Shown here one piece after another: positions 16,849-29,018 of a DNA stretch of 64,000 nucleotides (within the stretch, counting starts at the first letter, position 1; the number at the start of each line of letters is the position of its first letter). The stretch spans positions 62,001 to 126,000 of the forward strand of contig JAEZDN010000165.1 of the NCBI GenBank assembly GCA_023433275.1. The letters are read 5' to 3'. This DNA is from Verrucomicrobiota bacterium. Its GTDB lineage: Bacteria; Verrucomicrobiota; Verrucomicrobiia; Opitutales; Opitutaceae. The notes beneath the pieces are model-generated. The model was given only the letters and a program-made list of their open reading frames with translations, was not told where the DNA came from and made no database searches. The translations under genes were made by a program, and so were the position numbers.

Positions 16849-19800
16849 GGCGTAATTCCGCGACCTGCGCGGGCAGTCCCGCGGCCAGGCGATCGGCGTC
16901 GGCCCAGAGCTGCTTGGCGGCGGCCTCCTCGAGGCGACGCATCAGTTGTTCCAGCGTGCGTTCATAGATGAAGCTGAAGCGGCCGCACAGGCGGTGGGCG
17001 TGCCGTGCCGCCTCGACCGGCTGTCGGTCGCGAACGGACGCGGCGAGGTCATCGAGTTCCACCTGCATTTCGGAAAGGTAGAGCGCCGCCTCGTCCTCAA
17101 AGCTCACGTTTTTCTTGCCGGCGAGCAGCCGGAGGTTGGCGAGCCCGTCGGTTGGCGCCGCGGGCGCGGCGGCAGGGACGGAGTCCGTCGCGGGGCCGCG
17201 CCCGGCGGAAGCGAGCGCCTTGCGGAGACGCTCCAATGTCACCGGTTTGCCGAGGAACGCATCCATCCCGGCGTCCAGACATTGCTTCTGTTTCTCGGGG
17301 GTGTTGAAGGCGGTCGTCGCGAAAATGGCCGCGCGGGCCGAGCCGCCGGGAAGTGCGCGGATACCGCGGGCAACCTCCAGGCCGCTGATGCCGGGCAGGT
17401 CGTAGTCGAGGAAGATCAGGGCGAATTCCTCGCGGGCGGCGCGCGCGAGGGCCTCGGCCCCGTCGGCGGCTGCCACCGCGCGGAAACCCAGGCGCGCCAG
17501 GAGGTCGACGAGCACGATGCGATTGTATTCCTGGTCGTCGACCACGAGGGCGGGACGGGCCGCCGGGACGGTTTCGTCGGCTCCATCGGCGGTCTCCCCC
17601 GCCGGTTCTGTCGCAATGGTGAGGGGCACGCTGAAGTAAAAGCACGATCCCTTGCCGGGCTCGCTTTCGAGCCAGATCCTGCCGCCCATTTTCTCGGCAT
17701 AACCCTTGCAGAGGGCGAGGCCCAGGCCGGTGCCAGCCACGCGACCGCCGCGGGCGGCAGCGCCGCGCTCGAACCGGTTGAAGAGACGGGCCTGTTCCTC
17801 GGCGGAAATACCGGGACCTTCATCGGCGACGGCAAAAATGACGTCGATCTTCTCGCCCGAGCCCGCGGGCTGGCACCAGACCGTGACTTCAACCTGGCCC
17901 CGGCCGGAAAACTTCAGGGCATTGTTGATGAAGTTCAGCAGGATCTGGCGGATGCGGCGGGCATCACCGACCAACTGTTGGGGCACACCGGGTGAGATGG
18001 CGGTTTCCACGGGGATCCCGCGTTTCTCGCTGTCGGATGCGGCCATCGCGACGACGGTGTCAACCAAGGCAGGGAGGTCGAACGAGGCGGATTCGGTCTC
18101 GATCACCCCGGCCTGCATTTTCGAGAGGTCGAGGAGGTCCTCCAGGAGGGAGGAGAGGTGACCCGCGCACTGCCGGAGCAGGCTGAACTTGTGGCGGCTT
18201 TCCGCATCGAGGCCGGCGGTCTGCAGCGATTCGGAAATGCCGATCACCCCGTTCATCGGGTTTCTGATTTCATGGCTTACACCGGCGAGAAACTCGTCCT
18301 TCGCGGCGTTGGCCTTCACGAGCTCGGCGGTGCGCTGTTGGACCAGTTTTTCCAATTTCAAGTTTTGCGCCACGATCCGCGCCTCCCGCCACCGGATGGT
18401 GAACCAGAGGCCGCCGAGGAGGACGAGGATGTAGCCGGCATAGGCAACCTTGGAGCGGTACCATGGCGGCAGAATGCGGAACGTGAAAACAGCGGGCGGG
18501 CTCGCCTGTCCCGCGGCGTCGACCGTGCGCACCTCGAATCGATAGGTGCCTTCCGAAAGATTCGAGAATTCGTAGGTGCGGCGGCTGGCGGGAGCTGACC
18601 AGCTGGCCTCGTCTTGGCTGAGGCGGGTCTGGAGGGTCCACTGGGACGCACGTGCGGCATTGCCCGTGAAAACCCGCAGGGCCACGTGATGAGACTTGAA
18701 GGGGAAATCAACCTGGCCGTCCGCCGCCAAGCCGACGCGTGGCGCCTCGAGCCGGATTTGGGGCGAAGGCGGCGGGATCAGCCGGGGAATGCTCTCGTAG
18801 TCCAGGCGCAGGAGGCCTTCCGTTCCCCCGATCCAAAGAACTGGCTTCCCCGCTTCGCTCAAGAAGCGGAGCGACTGCACCAAACCGACGGTCCGGAGAG
18901 CGGGCACGTCGAGTTCCTGCCAGTCCGTGGTGCCGTCGGGGCGGAAAATCAAACGGCCCAAACCGTGGGCGCCCGCGCTGGCGGCGGGGGCCCCTGCGCG
19001 CTTGAACGCCAAGAGCGCTGCCCTGTCAGGGTCATGTGTGGCCACCGCAACGGGCACGACCCCGGGAAGCTGGCGCAAGCTCGCGACCCGGGGGCCTCCG
19101 CCTTGGGCCCGCAGGACTTGGTCGGTCAGAAAAATCAAAACATCATCTTCCAGTCGGCCGAGTACGGCCGGCCCGCGGCTGGGTTGACCTGTTGCCGGGT
19201 CGGTCATGGCGGTGGTGTCCCCGGTCTCCAGGTTCACCACGTACGCGCCTTGCGTCGTGGTGCCCACCCACGCTCTTCCATGAGGGGTCGGAACCAGCGA
19301 GCCGCCAAAGTCAGGGATGGTGCCCAGACGGCGGTGAGTGAAACCGGGGCTGGCGGAGGCACGTTCGAACCACACCAACGCGTCACCTTCGGACATGAGC
19401 TGCGCGTGCGGATTGTTGGGAATGGCCTCGATCTGATAAATGCCCTTGGCCCCAACGTTGTAGACCGGGGTGAGTTGTGTCCCGTTGTAGAAATCCGCGC
19501 CACCGTGTCGCCCCACCAGGAGCCCGTCCGGGAGCGCCCGCACGGCGTAATAAGCCCCCTGCAGCATCGGCTCGGAGACAAAACGCGCCGCACGCCCCGG
19601 CTCCGGATTGAGCCGATAGACGGCGGTGCGATTGGCGACGTACAAACCGTCGTCGCCGCCATCGAGATCGTCGGCGCCTGCCCCCAAACCGTTGCGTGCG
19701 TTATGGACGGTGACCGATCCCGTCGGTTCCAACAGGGCCAGGCCCTCGGAGGTGCACAGCCACACGGCCCCGTCCGGAGCGGGCGCAATGCCAAGGATGC

Positions 19801-20689
19801 CTTGCAGGCCGGCATGATCCTGATCGTCGATCCGGCGCAAGAGCTCGCCGTCGGGACCAAGGATGAAGAGCCCGGCGTTGAGCGTGCCCACCATCAGTGT
19901 TCCATCGTTCCGGCGAAGTAAAGCGGTGGGCCGGCCCTCCGCGAGGCTGCGATTCAGCTTCTCGTCGAAGACGGAAAAGGGGGCGGGACCGCTTCGAAAA
20001 AAGCCCTGTGCCCCCAGGTAGAGCAGGCCTTGGTCGTCGCGGGCGACGCCGAGGATGCCGAACCTGCCGAGCTCGGGGGCGGGGGTGGCGAGATGGGGGC
20101 CCGTGGGGGTGAGGCGGTAAAGGCCCGTTTCCGGATGGTGGAACCATGACTCGCCATCGAACTTCAGGGGGAACAGCCGGCTTTCCCCGGGGAAAACCCA
20201 CGTGCGCAGGTGGTTCCCGTCCCAGCCGTAGACCTTTTCCCTGCCGATAAAATAAACCATGTCCCCCGCGAGCCCGGAACCCCAGATGTGCCCGACTTGA
20301 CGCTCCGTTTCGGGCAAATGGGGCAGGAGGGAGTGATATTCAAAACGTCCGACCGCCGGCTCCGCGAAATAGCCGATTTCATTGAGCGCTCCCACCCAAA
20401 GCTGGCCGCCGCGGCCGAATTCGAGCGTTCGGAGCACGCTCGGACCCACGCGGTGGGTATTCCAAGCCTGACCGTCGTATACGGAAAGTCCTGAAGTGCC
20501 CACGATCAGGCGGCCCAAAGGATCCTGGACCGCAAACCAAGTGTAGGGTTGTTCGCTGCCCAGCTGCTGCGCCGGCTGAAATTCGAGCGAAGGCAAGCCC
20601 GCGGTGGGCGATTGCCAGCTGCCCTGCACGACCAAGGGCCACGGAGCCCAGATTGCCGCGAGCAGGTTCAAGAGCAGTTTAGTCCGCAT
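16808..20689 (-). CDS. hybrid sensor histidine kinase with beta-propeller sensor and Hpt domain
   Basis: A 1293-residue one-piece phosphorelay of the hybrid two-component (HTCS) type. Order: signal peptide (about 1-23), two-component propeller repeats (about 45-640), Y_Y_Y-type domain (about 655-740), one membrane span (about 746-765), HisKA with His806 in GVSHEIRNP, HATPase with DEGPGIS and GTGLGLAL, receiver with Asp1095 in IFLDYDLPG, and a C-terminal Hpt domain with His1232 in HAHRLCGRF. In Bacteroidetes such proteins sense oligosaccharides and usually end in an AraC domain; here the output is an Hpt. The LuxR-type regulator at 16132, overlapping its end, is the likely acceptor. Confidence 0.93.
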   Translation of the reverse strand: MRTKLLLNLLAAIWAPWPLVVQGSWQSPTAGLPSLEFQPAQQLGSEQPYTWFAVQDPLGRLIVGTSGLSVYDGQAWNTHRVGPSVLRTLEFGRGGQLWVGALNEIGYFAEPAVGRFEYHSLLPHLPETERQVGHIWGSGLAGDMVYFIGREKVYGWDGNHLRTWVFPGESRLFPLKFDGESWFHHPETGLYRLTPTGPHLATPAPELGRFGILGVARDDQGLLYLGAQGFFRSGPAPFSVFDEKLNRSLAEGRPTALLRRNDGTLMVGTLNAGLFILGPDGELLRRIDDQDHAGLQGILGIAPAPDGAVWLCTSEGLALLEPTGSVTVHNARNGLGAGADDLDGGDDGLYVANRTAVYRLNPEPGRAARFVSEPMLQGAYYAVRALPDGLLVGRHGGADFYNGTQLTPVYNVGAKGIYQIEAIPNNPHAQLMSEGDALVWFERASASPGFTHRRLGTIPDFGGSLVPTPHGRAWVGTTTQGAYVVNLETGDTTAMTDPATGQPSRGPAVLGRLEDDVLIFLTDQVLRAQGGGPRVASLRQLPGVVPVAVATHDPDRAALLAFKRAGAPAASAGAHGLGRLIFRPDGTTDWQELDVPALRTVGLVQSLRFLSEAGKPVLWIGGTEGLLRLDYESIPRLIPPPSPQIRLEAPRVGLAADGQVDFPFKSHHVALRVFTGNAARASQWTLQTRLSQDEASWSAPASRRTYEFSNLSEGTYRFEVRTVDAAGQASPPAVFTFRILPPWYRSKVAYAGYILVLLGGLWFTIRWREARIVAQNLKLEKLVQQRTAELVKANAAKDEFLAGVSHEIRNPMNGVIGISESLQTAGLDAESRHKFSLLRQCAGHLSSLLEDLLDLSKMQAGVIETESASFDLPALVDTVVAMAASDSEKRGIPVETAISPGVPQQLVGDARRIRQILLNFINNALKFSGRGQVEVTVWCQPAGSGEKIDVIFAVADEGPGISAEEQARLFNRFERGAAARGGRVAGTGLGLALCKGYAEKMGGRIWLESEPGKGSCFYFSVPLTIATEPAGETADGADETVPAARPALVVDDQEYNRIVLVDLLARLGFRAVAAADGAEALARAAREEFALIFLDYDLPGISGLEVARGIRALPGGSARAAIFATTAFNTPEKQKQCLDAGMDAFLGKPVTLERLRKALASAGRGPATDSVPAAAPAAPTDGLANLRLLAGKKNVSFEDEAALYLSEMQVELDDLAASVRDRQPVEAARHAHRLCGRFSFIYERTLEQLMRRLEEAAAKQLWADADRLAAGLPAQVAELRLKLASSDPAAPPA

Positions 20690-20698
20690 GGCTCGAAA

Positions 20699-20715
20699 GA
20701 TAACATCCGGTTATC
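20699..20715. promoter_or_regulatory. perfect GATAAC-N5-GTTATC palindrome before the hybrid kinase
   Basis: GATAAC (20699-20704) and GTTATC (20710-20715) form a perfect dyad with a 5-bp spacer, 9 bp upstream of the kinase start. Read on the minus strand it covers a possible -10 element (GATAAC) following a weak TTGCCT -35. It may be an operator. The site is inferred from symmetry and position only. Confidence 0.4.
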
Positions 20716-20855
20716 ATGCAAGCGGCTGACAGGCAATGGGCAATCACACCTGTATTCAGGTCGCGGACAGGTTCACGGACCCGCGTGTCGGGGGTGGGAA
20801 AATAGGTTCTTTGGACGATCCGATTTTGCGCGTCCTCGTGCCATAATTTGCGCCG

Positions 20856-21032
20856 ATGAAAACGATCAAATCCTCCCTCACGGGCCTCACCTCGAGCCTT
20901 TTCCTTAATGTCGGCCTCACCAGCCTCGCCCAGAAATTGGATCCGGTATCCAGCCTTCCAGTCGCCACCGCTGAAGCCCATGGGCCGGCGTTGAGCATGC
21001 CGTGCCATTTTACGCCGAAGTCCCGCCGCTGA
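20856..21032 (+). CDS. 58-residue Ser/Thr-rich peptide, candidate precursor for the YcaO-like protein
   Basis: A short ORF starting MKTIKSSLTG and ending TPKSRR, with one Cys (residue 50) and 16 Ser/Thr. Its stop lies 17 bp before the YcaO-like gene on the same strand. In YcaO systems such a position is typical of a precursor peptide, whose Cys, Ser or Thr residues are cyclised or whose backbone is thioamidated. No leader/core boundary, protease or export gene can be pointed to. No clear ribosome-binding site is seen, which is common in this window. It could equally be leader-region noise; coding status is uncertain. Confidence 0.35.
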   Translation: MKTIKSSLTGLTSSLFLNVGLTSLAQKLDPVSSLPVATAEAHGPALSMPCHFTPKSRR

Positions 21033-21049
21033 CCTGACGCGCTCCCGTC

Positions 21050-21949
21050 ATGTTCAGCCTGGCTGCCTACCGCTATCGGAACGTCCTGACCACGTCAGGC
21101 GGACCGATCGAGCGGTTGCAACTGGCGGACATGACGGTGCTCGGTCGCCGCGAATTCCTAGCCACCGCCTTCCTCAAGGAGGGCTTGGGGGGAAAGTTGT
21201 GGCACAATACCGTCTTCAGCATCGCCGATGGTGGCGGCACCTCGACCTCCCCCATGATGGCGCGGTTCATGGCGATTTCCGAGGCCATGGAGCGATGGGC
21301 TCATTGGCAGTTGCACCAGAGCGCGGACGCGGCGCGTTTTGCGTTTGATGTGGATCCGTCGAGCAACGGGATGGCCGCCTTTCCCGGAATTTTTCGGCGG
21401 CAGGCCCGGGGGAGCGCGCTGATGGAAGCCGCGGAGCGATTCAACCTGTTGCACTGGTGGGAGGGCATGCTCCCGGCCGCTGAATCGGACACCCCGTGGG
21501 CGGGTGTGCGGGCGGCGACCATTTGCTCGGATGCGCCCGGAGTCACGGTGGTTCTGTTTCAGCGCACGCCCGAGGGATTCACGGCCTATGGCCATGCGGC
21601 CGCGCCCGACTACGCCACGGCCTGTCGCAAGGCCGCGATTGAGATGGAAAGGCACGCACTGATCATCGCCCGGTTTGCGCACGCGCATTCGGGTCGATTG
21701 ACCGAGGTGCTGCCGGATCACGCGCATCCCATCGAGCGGCGTTGCATCTTCTTCGCCACCGACGCCGGGCATGAACTATTCCTCGACCGGCTCCGCTCCG
21801 CTCCGCGCCGGGCCTTGGCCCGGCCCAAGCTCGTTTTCGACGGCGAAGTCCGGGGACCTTGGACCCGGTATGCTGACGTGTGGCGGGTCGTCTATGAACC
21901 GCCCAGCGACCGGTTCCTCGGCATGGAGGAGAACTATTTTCTGTGGTAA
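21050..21949 (+). CDS. YcaO-like domain protein
   Basis: A 299-residue protein with the spaced Glu/Arg motifs of the YcaO fold: SEAMERW (77-83), ALMEAAERFNLLHWW (123-137) and AAIEMERHAL (195-204). These correspond to the SxxxExxER ATP-binding motif and the ALLExxERDAxxxWW segment of the family. YcaO proteins activate peptide amides with ATP to form azolines, thioamides or amidines; other members act in ribosomal protein S12 methylthiolation. This one is shorter than usual (about 400) and lacks a PxPxP C-terminus; it ends EENYFLW. A 58-residue ORF lies just upstream. No dehydrogenase, TfuA or E1-like partner is nearby. Confidence 0.65.
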   Translation: MFSLAAYRYRNVLTTSGGPIERLQLADMTVLGRREFLATAFLKEGLGGKLWHNTVFSIADGGGTSTSPMMARFMAISEAMERWAHWQLHQSADAARFAFDVDPSSNGMAAFPGIFRRQARGSALMEAAERFNLLHWWEGMLPAAESDTPWAGVRAATICSDAPGVTVVLFQRTPEGFTAYGHAAAPDYATACRKAAIEMERHALIIARFAHAHSGRLTEVLPDHAHPIERRCIFFATDAGHELFLDRLRSAPRRALARPKLVFDGEVRGPWTRYADVWRVVYEPPSDRFLGMEENYFLW

Positions 21950-21986
21950 GCCGGGCCTGAATCCCTCAGGCGCGGCCTCGGTTAAC

Positions 21987-22060
<74 letters not shown>

Positions 22061-22186
22061 GAGAATCGCCGGTAGGCTGGGCACGCGCCCAAGGCATTCA
22101 AGCTTTTGTTAAGGTGTGCGCCGGGTGGGTATCCACCCCATAATGGGATTGCCGGTTCCCAGCTCATCCGCTTTGGTCCCCGCAAC

Positions 22187-23329
22187 ATGGCGACACCAGC
22201 AACGTCCGCGAAACCCCAATCGAACGTCCGGGCCGCGCAAGCGATGGCCAAGCAGAAGGCCCTCGAGAAGAAAGCCAAGTCGTACAAGCTGGATCTCGGT
22301 GAGCTCGCCCTTTTCACCAGCCAGCTCGCGTCGCTGCTCCAAGCCGGCTTGCCCCTGGTTTCATGCTTGGAGGCCCTGCAGGATCAGACCGAGGACCAGG
22401 TTTTCCGCATCATCATCCGCGATGTGCGCAACGACATCTCGACCGGCACCTCATTTTCCGGGGCGGTGAAGAAATTTCCGAACGCATTCAACACGCTGTT
22501 CATCTCGATGGTCGAGGCCGGCGAAGCGTCCGGCGGCCTGGCGGAAATCCTGGGCAAGGTGGCCGGGTATTTCGAGTCCACGGTCAAGCTGACCAAGAAG
22601 GTCAAGTCGGCGATGACGTACCCGATCGCCGTCATCGGCCTCGCGGTCGCGCTCGTTAACGTGCTCCTCATTTTCGTCATCCCGGTTTTCGCCGCGATGT
22701 TCGCGGACTTCGGTGCGAAGCTGCCCGCGCCCACGCAATTCCTGATCGATCTGTCGGATTTCATGAAAGCCTGGTGGTGGGCCATCGGCCTCGGGGTCTA
22801 CGTGGCGTGGTTCATCTTCAACAAGTACACTGCCACGCCCAATGGTCGTCGCACGTGGCACCAGTTTCTGGTCCGCGCGCCGATTTTCGGCAACCTGATC
22901 CACAAGATCGCGCTCTCTCGCTTTTGCCGCACCTACGCCACGCTCATGCGGTCCGGCGTCCCGATCCTGCGGACACTGGAAATTGTCTCGGCCGCGAGCG
23001 GCAAGGTACAGGTCGAGGATGCCTGCAGCGAGATTGCCAAGCATGTCAGCCAGGGCGGTCAGGTCTCGGACGTCATGGCCGTCAGCCCGTTTTTCCCGCC
23101 GATGATGAAGCACATGGTGAAGGCCGGCGAAACGACCGGCAATGTGGACGGCATGATGAACAAGATCGCCGATTTCTACGACACCGAGTGCGACGCGACG
23201 GTTGCCGCGCTCACCTCGCTCATCGAGCCCATGCTGATCGTGTTTCTCGGCGTGGTGGTCGGCGGCATCGTGATGGCGATGTTTCTCCCGATTTTCCAAC
23301 TCGGTGCCGTCGCGGGCGGCATGCAATAA
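22187..23329 (+). CDS. type IV pilus / type II secretion inner-membrane protein (PilC/GspF family)
   Basis: A 380-residue platform protein of the T2SSF family, which recruits the assembly ATPase in type IV pilus or type II secretion machines. Two homologous T2SSF halves are visible: LALFTSQLASLLQAGLPL (near 45) and FCRTYATLMRSGVPILRTL (near 245), each followed by a helical bundle. Three membrane spans are evident, the last (LIEPMLIVFLGVVVGGIVMAM) near the C-terminus. The start at 22187 is chosen because an Ala/Lys-rich N-terminus follows; the frame is open a little upstream. A regulator gene follows after 63 bp. Other machine genes are not adjacent. Confidence 0.9.
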   Translation: MATPATSAKPQSNVRAAQAMAKQKALEKKAKSYKLDLGELALFTSQLASLLQAGLPLVSCLEALQDQTEDQVFRIIIRDVRNDISTGTSFSGAVKKFPNAFNTLFISMVEAGEASGGLAEILGKVAGYFESTVKLTKKVKSAMTYPIAVIGLAVALVNVLLIFVIPVFAAMFADFGAKLPAPTQFLIDLSDFMKAWWWAIGLGVYVAWFIFNKYTATPNGRRTWHQFLVRAPIFGNLIHKIALSRFCRTYATLMRSGVPILRTLEIVSAASGKVQVEDACSEIAKHVSQGGQVSDVMAVSPFFPPMMKHMVKAGETTGNVDGMMNKIADFYDTECDATVAALTSLIEPMLIVFLGVVVGGIVMAMFLPIFQLGAVAGGMQ

Positions 23330-23392
23330 TCAGGCGCGGCGCTAAAGTCACTTGCTTGCCGCTGGGGAGCGGACAATTTGTCCGGACTCCTC

Positions 23393-24649
23393 ATGGCTTC
23401 CATTCTTATAGTCGACGACCTGATTTCGATCCACGAGATGCTGGAGGCGGTCATTGCCCCCACCGGGCACAAGACGGCCTTTGCGACGGATGGGGAAAAG
23501 GCGCTCGTGCGCTACAAGGCGGAGAAATTCGATCTGGTGCTTTGTGACATCGACATGAAGCCGATGGACGGGATCACGTTGCTCAAGCAGCTGAAACTGT
23601 ACGATCCCGGCGCCGTGGTGGTGATCATGACCGCCTACGCCAGCACGGAGAGCGCGATCCAGGCCCTCAAGTACGGGGCCTTCGATTACCTCCAGAAGCC
23701 CTTCAAGGTGGATGAACTCATGCAGGCGCTGAAGCGCAGCCTGGAGTTCAAGCGCGTCATCACCGAGCGCGAGAGCACGGCCTCCGCCCCCGCGGTGAAG
23801 GCGGGGGATTTCGAATCCCGCCTGGTCGGCGTCAGCCCCAAGATCAAGCGGCTCATCGCCCAGCTCAAGAAACTCGCCACGGCGCATACGCCAGTGCTGG
23901 TTTCCGGCGAAAGCGGCAGCGGCCACGAAATCGCCGCCGAATTGCTTCATACCGCCAGTCACGCGGCGGACGCGCCGCTGGTCCGGATCGACTGTCGCCT
24001 GAGTTCGCCGGAAAGCCTCCGTGCGGGCCTGCTCGGCGAAAACGGCGCCGGTGGCACGTGGGTGCAGCAGGCCCGTGGCGGCACGCTGTTCCTGACGCGC
24101 ATGCACGCCCTGCCGAAGGAAACCCAGGCCGACTTCATCCCGGTCCTGCGCAACAATGCCGGCACCTGCCGGCTGGTCTGCGCCAGCGAGGAAGACCTGG
24201 AGAAACTCGCCGAGTCCGGGGAATTCAACGAGGAGCTCTTCTACCGCGTGGCCGCGCTGCCCGTGGACATGCCCCCGCTGCGCGAGCGCACGGAGGATAT
24301 CCCGGCCCTGCTCAAGAGCGTGGCGGCCAAGGTTTCGAATCCCCAATTTGACGCCAAACAAGTCGAGTTCACCGAGGATGCGCTGGCCGCGCTCCGGGCC
24401 TATCGCTGGCCTGGCAATCTGGACGAATTCAACCAGGTCATCTCGCAGGTGCTCACCACCACCGAGACCCGCGTCATCACCTCGGCGCAGCTGCCGATGC
24501 GGGTGCAGGACATGAGGCAGTGGCCCAGCCTCGCGGATTACCTCGCCGGTCAGGAAAAGCAGTACATTGCCCGGGTGTTGAACGCCTGCCAGGGTGACCG
24601 GGTCCGCGCCGCGCAAGCGCTCGGGATCGATCCTGCCCAGCTCGGATAG
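23393..24649 (+). CDS. NtrC-like response regulator with degenerate AAA+ domain
   Basis: A 418-residue protein with NtrC layout: receiver (1-120; Asp52 in LCDIDMKPMDG, Lys in YLQKPFK), an AAA+ region (about 140-370) and a C-terminal Fis-type helix-turn-helix. The AAA+ part lacks the working parts of a sigma-54 activator. Walker A reads GESGSGHE with His for the essential Lys, Walker B reads GGTLFLTRMH without Asp-Glu, and the GAFTGA loop is missing. The arginine-rich VDMPPLRER stretch is kept. ATP hydrolysis and sigma-54 remodelling are therefore unlikely; it may act as a classical repressor or activator. The neighbouring PilC/GspF gene is the obvious candidate partner. Confidence 0.88.
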   Translation: MASILIVDDLISIHEMLEAVIAPTGHKTAFATDGEKALVRYKAEKFDLVLCDIDMKPMDGITLLKQLKLYDPGAVVVIMTAYASTESAIQALKYGAFDYLQKPFKVDELMQALKRSLEFKRVITERESTASAPAVKAGDFESRLVGVSPKIKRLIAQLKKLATAHTPVLVSGESGSGHEIAAELLHTASHAADAPLVRIDCRLSSPESLRAGLLGENGAGGTWVQQARGGTLFLTRMHALPKETQADFIPVLRNNAGTCRLVCASEEDLEKLAESGEFNEELFYRVAALPVDMPPLRERTEDIPALLKSVAAKVSNPQFDAKQVEFTEDALAALRAYRWPGNLDEFNQVISQVLTTTETRVITSAQLPMRVQDMRQWPSLADYLAGQEKQYIARVLNACQGDRVRAAQALGIDPAQLG

Positions 24650-24745
24650 GTCCGGTCCCGCCCGAGGGGCTCAGGTGTGTCACGATTGAGCTTTACCGCT
24701 TGCCCCGCCCTAGGTGGGTGACAAACCTCGCGGGCGCTCACGCCC

Positions 24746-27985
<3,240 letters not shown>

Positions 27986-27996
27986 CCGCAGGTCCG

Positions 27997-28848
27997 ATGA
28001 GCGCTCCCGCCACCCTCGTCGCCCTTTTGCACGGCCCCGACCAGCCGGGTCTCGTGGCGAAGACCTCGGGGTGGATCTACGCACGTCAGGGCAACATCCT
28101 TCACGCCGACCAGCATCGGGACATGGAGGCCGGTGAATTCTTTCAGCGCATCGAATGGGTGCCTTCCGCCAATCCGGCGGCCGAGGTCGAGGAGCTGCGC
28201 TCATTCGCCGCCACGCTGGGCATGATGGCCAAGGTGGCCGAGTCGACGCATCGCCCGAGGGGCGCGCTGTTCGTCTCCAAGGAGGATCATTGTTTTCACG
28301 ATCTCGCCCTGCGCTGGAAGGCCGGCGAATTCGCCGGTGACTTCGCGTGCGTCATCTCCAACCACACGGCCCTGGCCGAGGCGACCCGCCACTATGGCCT
28401 GCCCTTTCACCATATTCCCGTCACGGCCGCCACCAAGGCGGAGGCCGAGCGGCGCCAATTGGAAATCCTGCGCGAGTCGGGCACGGAGTTTGTGGTGCTC
28501 GCCCGCTACATGCAGGTGTTGACGGCGGATTTTCTCTCCGCGTGCGGGCAGCCGGTGATCAACATTCATCATTCCTTTCTCCCTGCTTTTGCCGGCGGTA
28601 AACCCTATCATCAGGCGCACGCCCGCGGGGTGAAGCTGATCGGGGCCACGGCCCATTACGCCACCGCGGTGCTCGATGACGGCCCGATCATCCAGCAGGA
28701 CGTCGTTCGCGTCACGCATCGCCATGGGGTGGAGGACTTGGTGCGCAAGGGACGCGATTTGGAAAAACTCGTGCTCGCGCAGGCCCTGCGCTGGCATCTG
28801 GAAAATCGGATCCTGGTCTACGGCAACAAGACCGTGGTCTTTGACTGA
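27997..28848 (+). CDS. purU: formyltetrahydrofolate deformylase
   Basis: PurU hydrolyses 10-formyl-THF to formate and THF, balancing one-carbon pools and supplying formate to PurT. The 283-residue protein has an N-terminal ACT domain (LLHGPDQPGLVAKTS) and a formyltransferase-like domain with NIHHSFLPAFAG (near 188) and DDGPIIQQD (near 227), which carry the catalytic Asn, His and Asp. The start at 27997 gives the family N-terminus and lies 11 bp after carB, so the two are probably co-transcribed. Confidence 0.94.
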   Translation: MSAPATLVALLHGPDQPGLVAKTSGWIYARQGNILHADQHRDMEAGEFFQRIEWVPSANPAAEVEELRSFAATLGMMAKVAESTHRPRGALFVSKEDHCFHDLALRWKAGEFAGDFACVISNHTALAEATRHYGLPFHHIPVTAATKAEAERRQLEILRESGTEFVVLARYMQVLTADFLSACGQPVINIHHSFLPAFAGGKPYHQAHARGVKLIGATAHYATAVLDDGPIIQQDVVRVTHRHGVEDLVRKGRDLEKLVLAQALRWHLENRILVYGNKTVVFD

Positions 28849-29018
28849 GCCAATGCCGGTCGCCGGCCGGCCTGAGCAGCGGCGGCGCCCGCCCGGCGTC
28901 GAGCAGGCCGATTGAGGGAATGGGCGCGGCTTTTGGGCGGAAGCGGAATCGCCGCCGGGGTGTTGCCGTGCCTTTTTCCTTGAGACGCATGGCCCGGGTT
29001 TGCAATGTGGCCGGCTCC

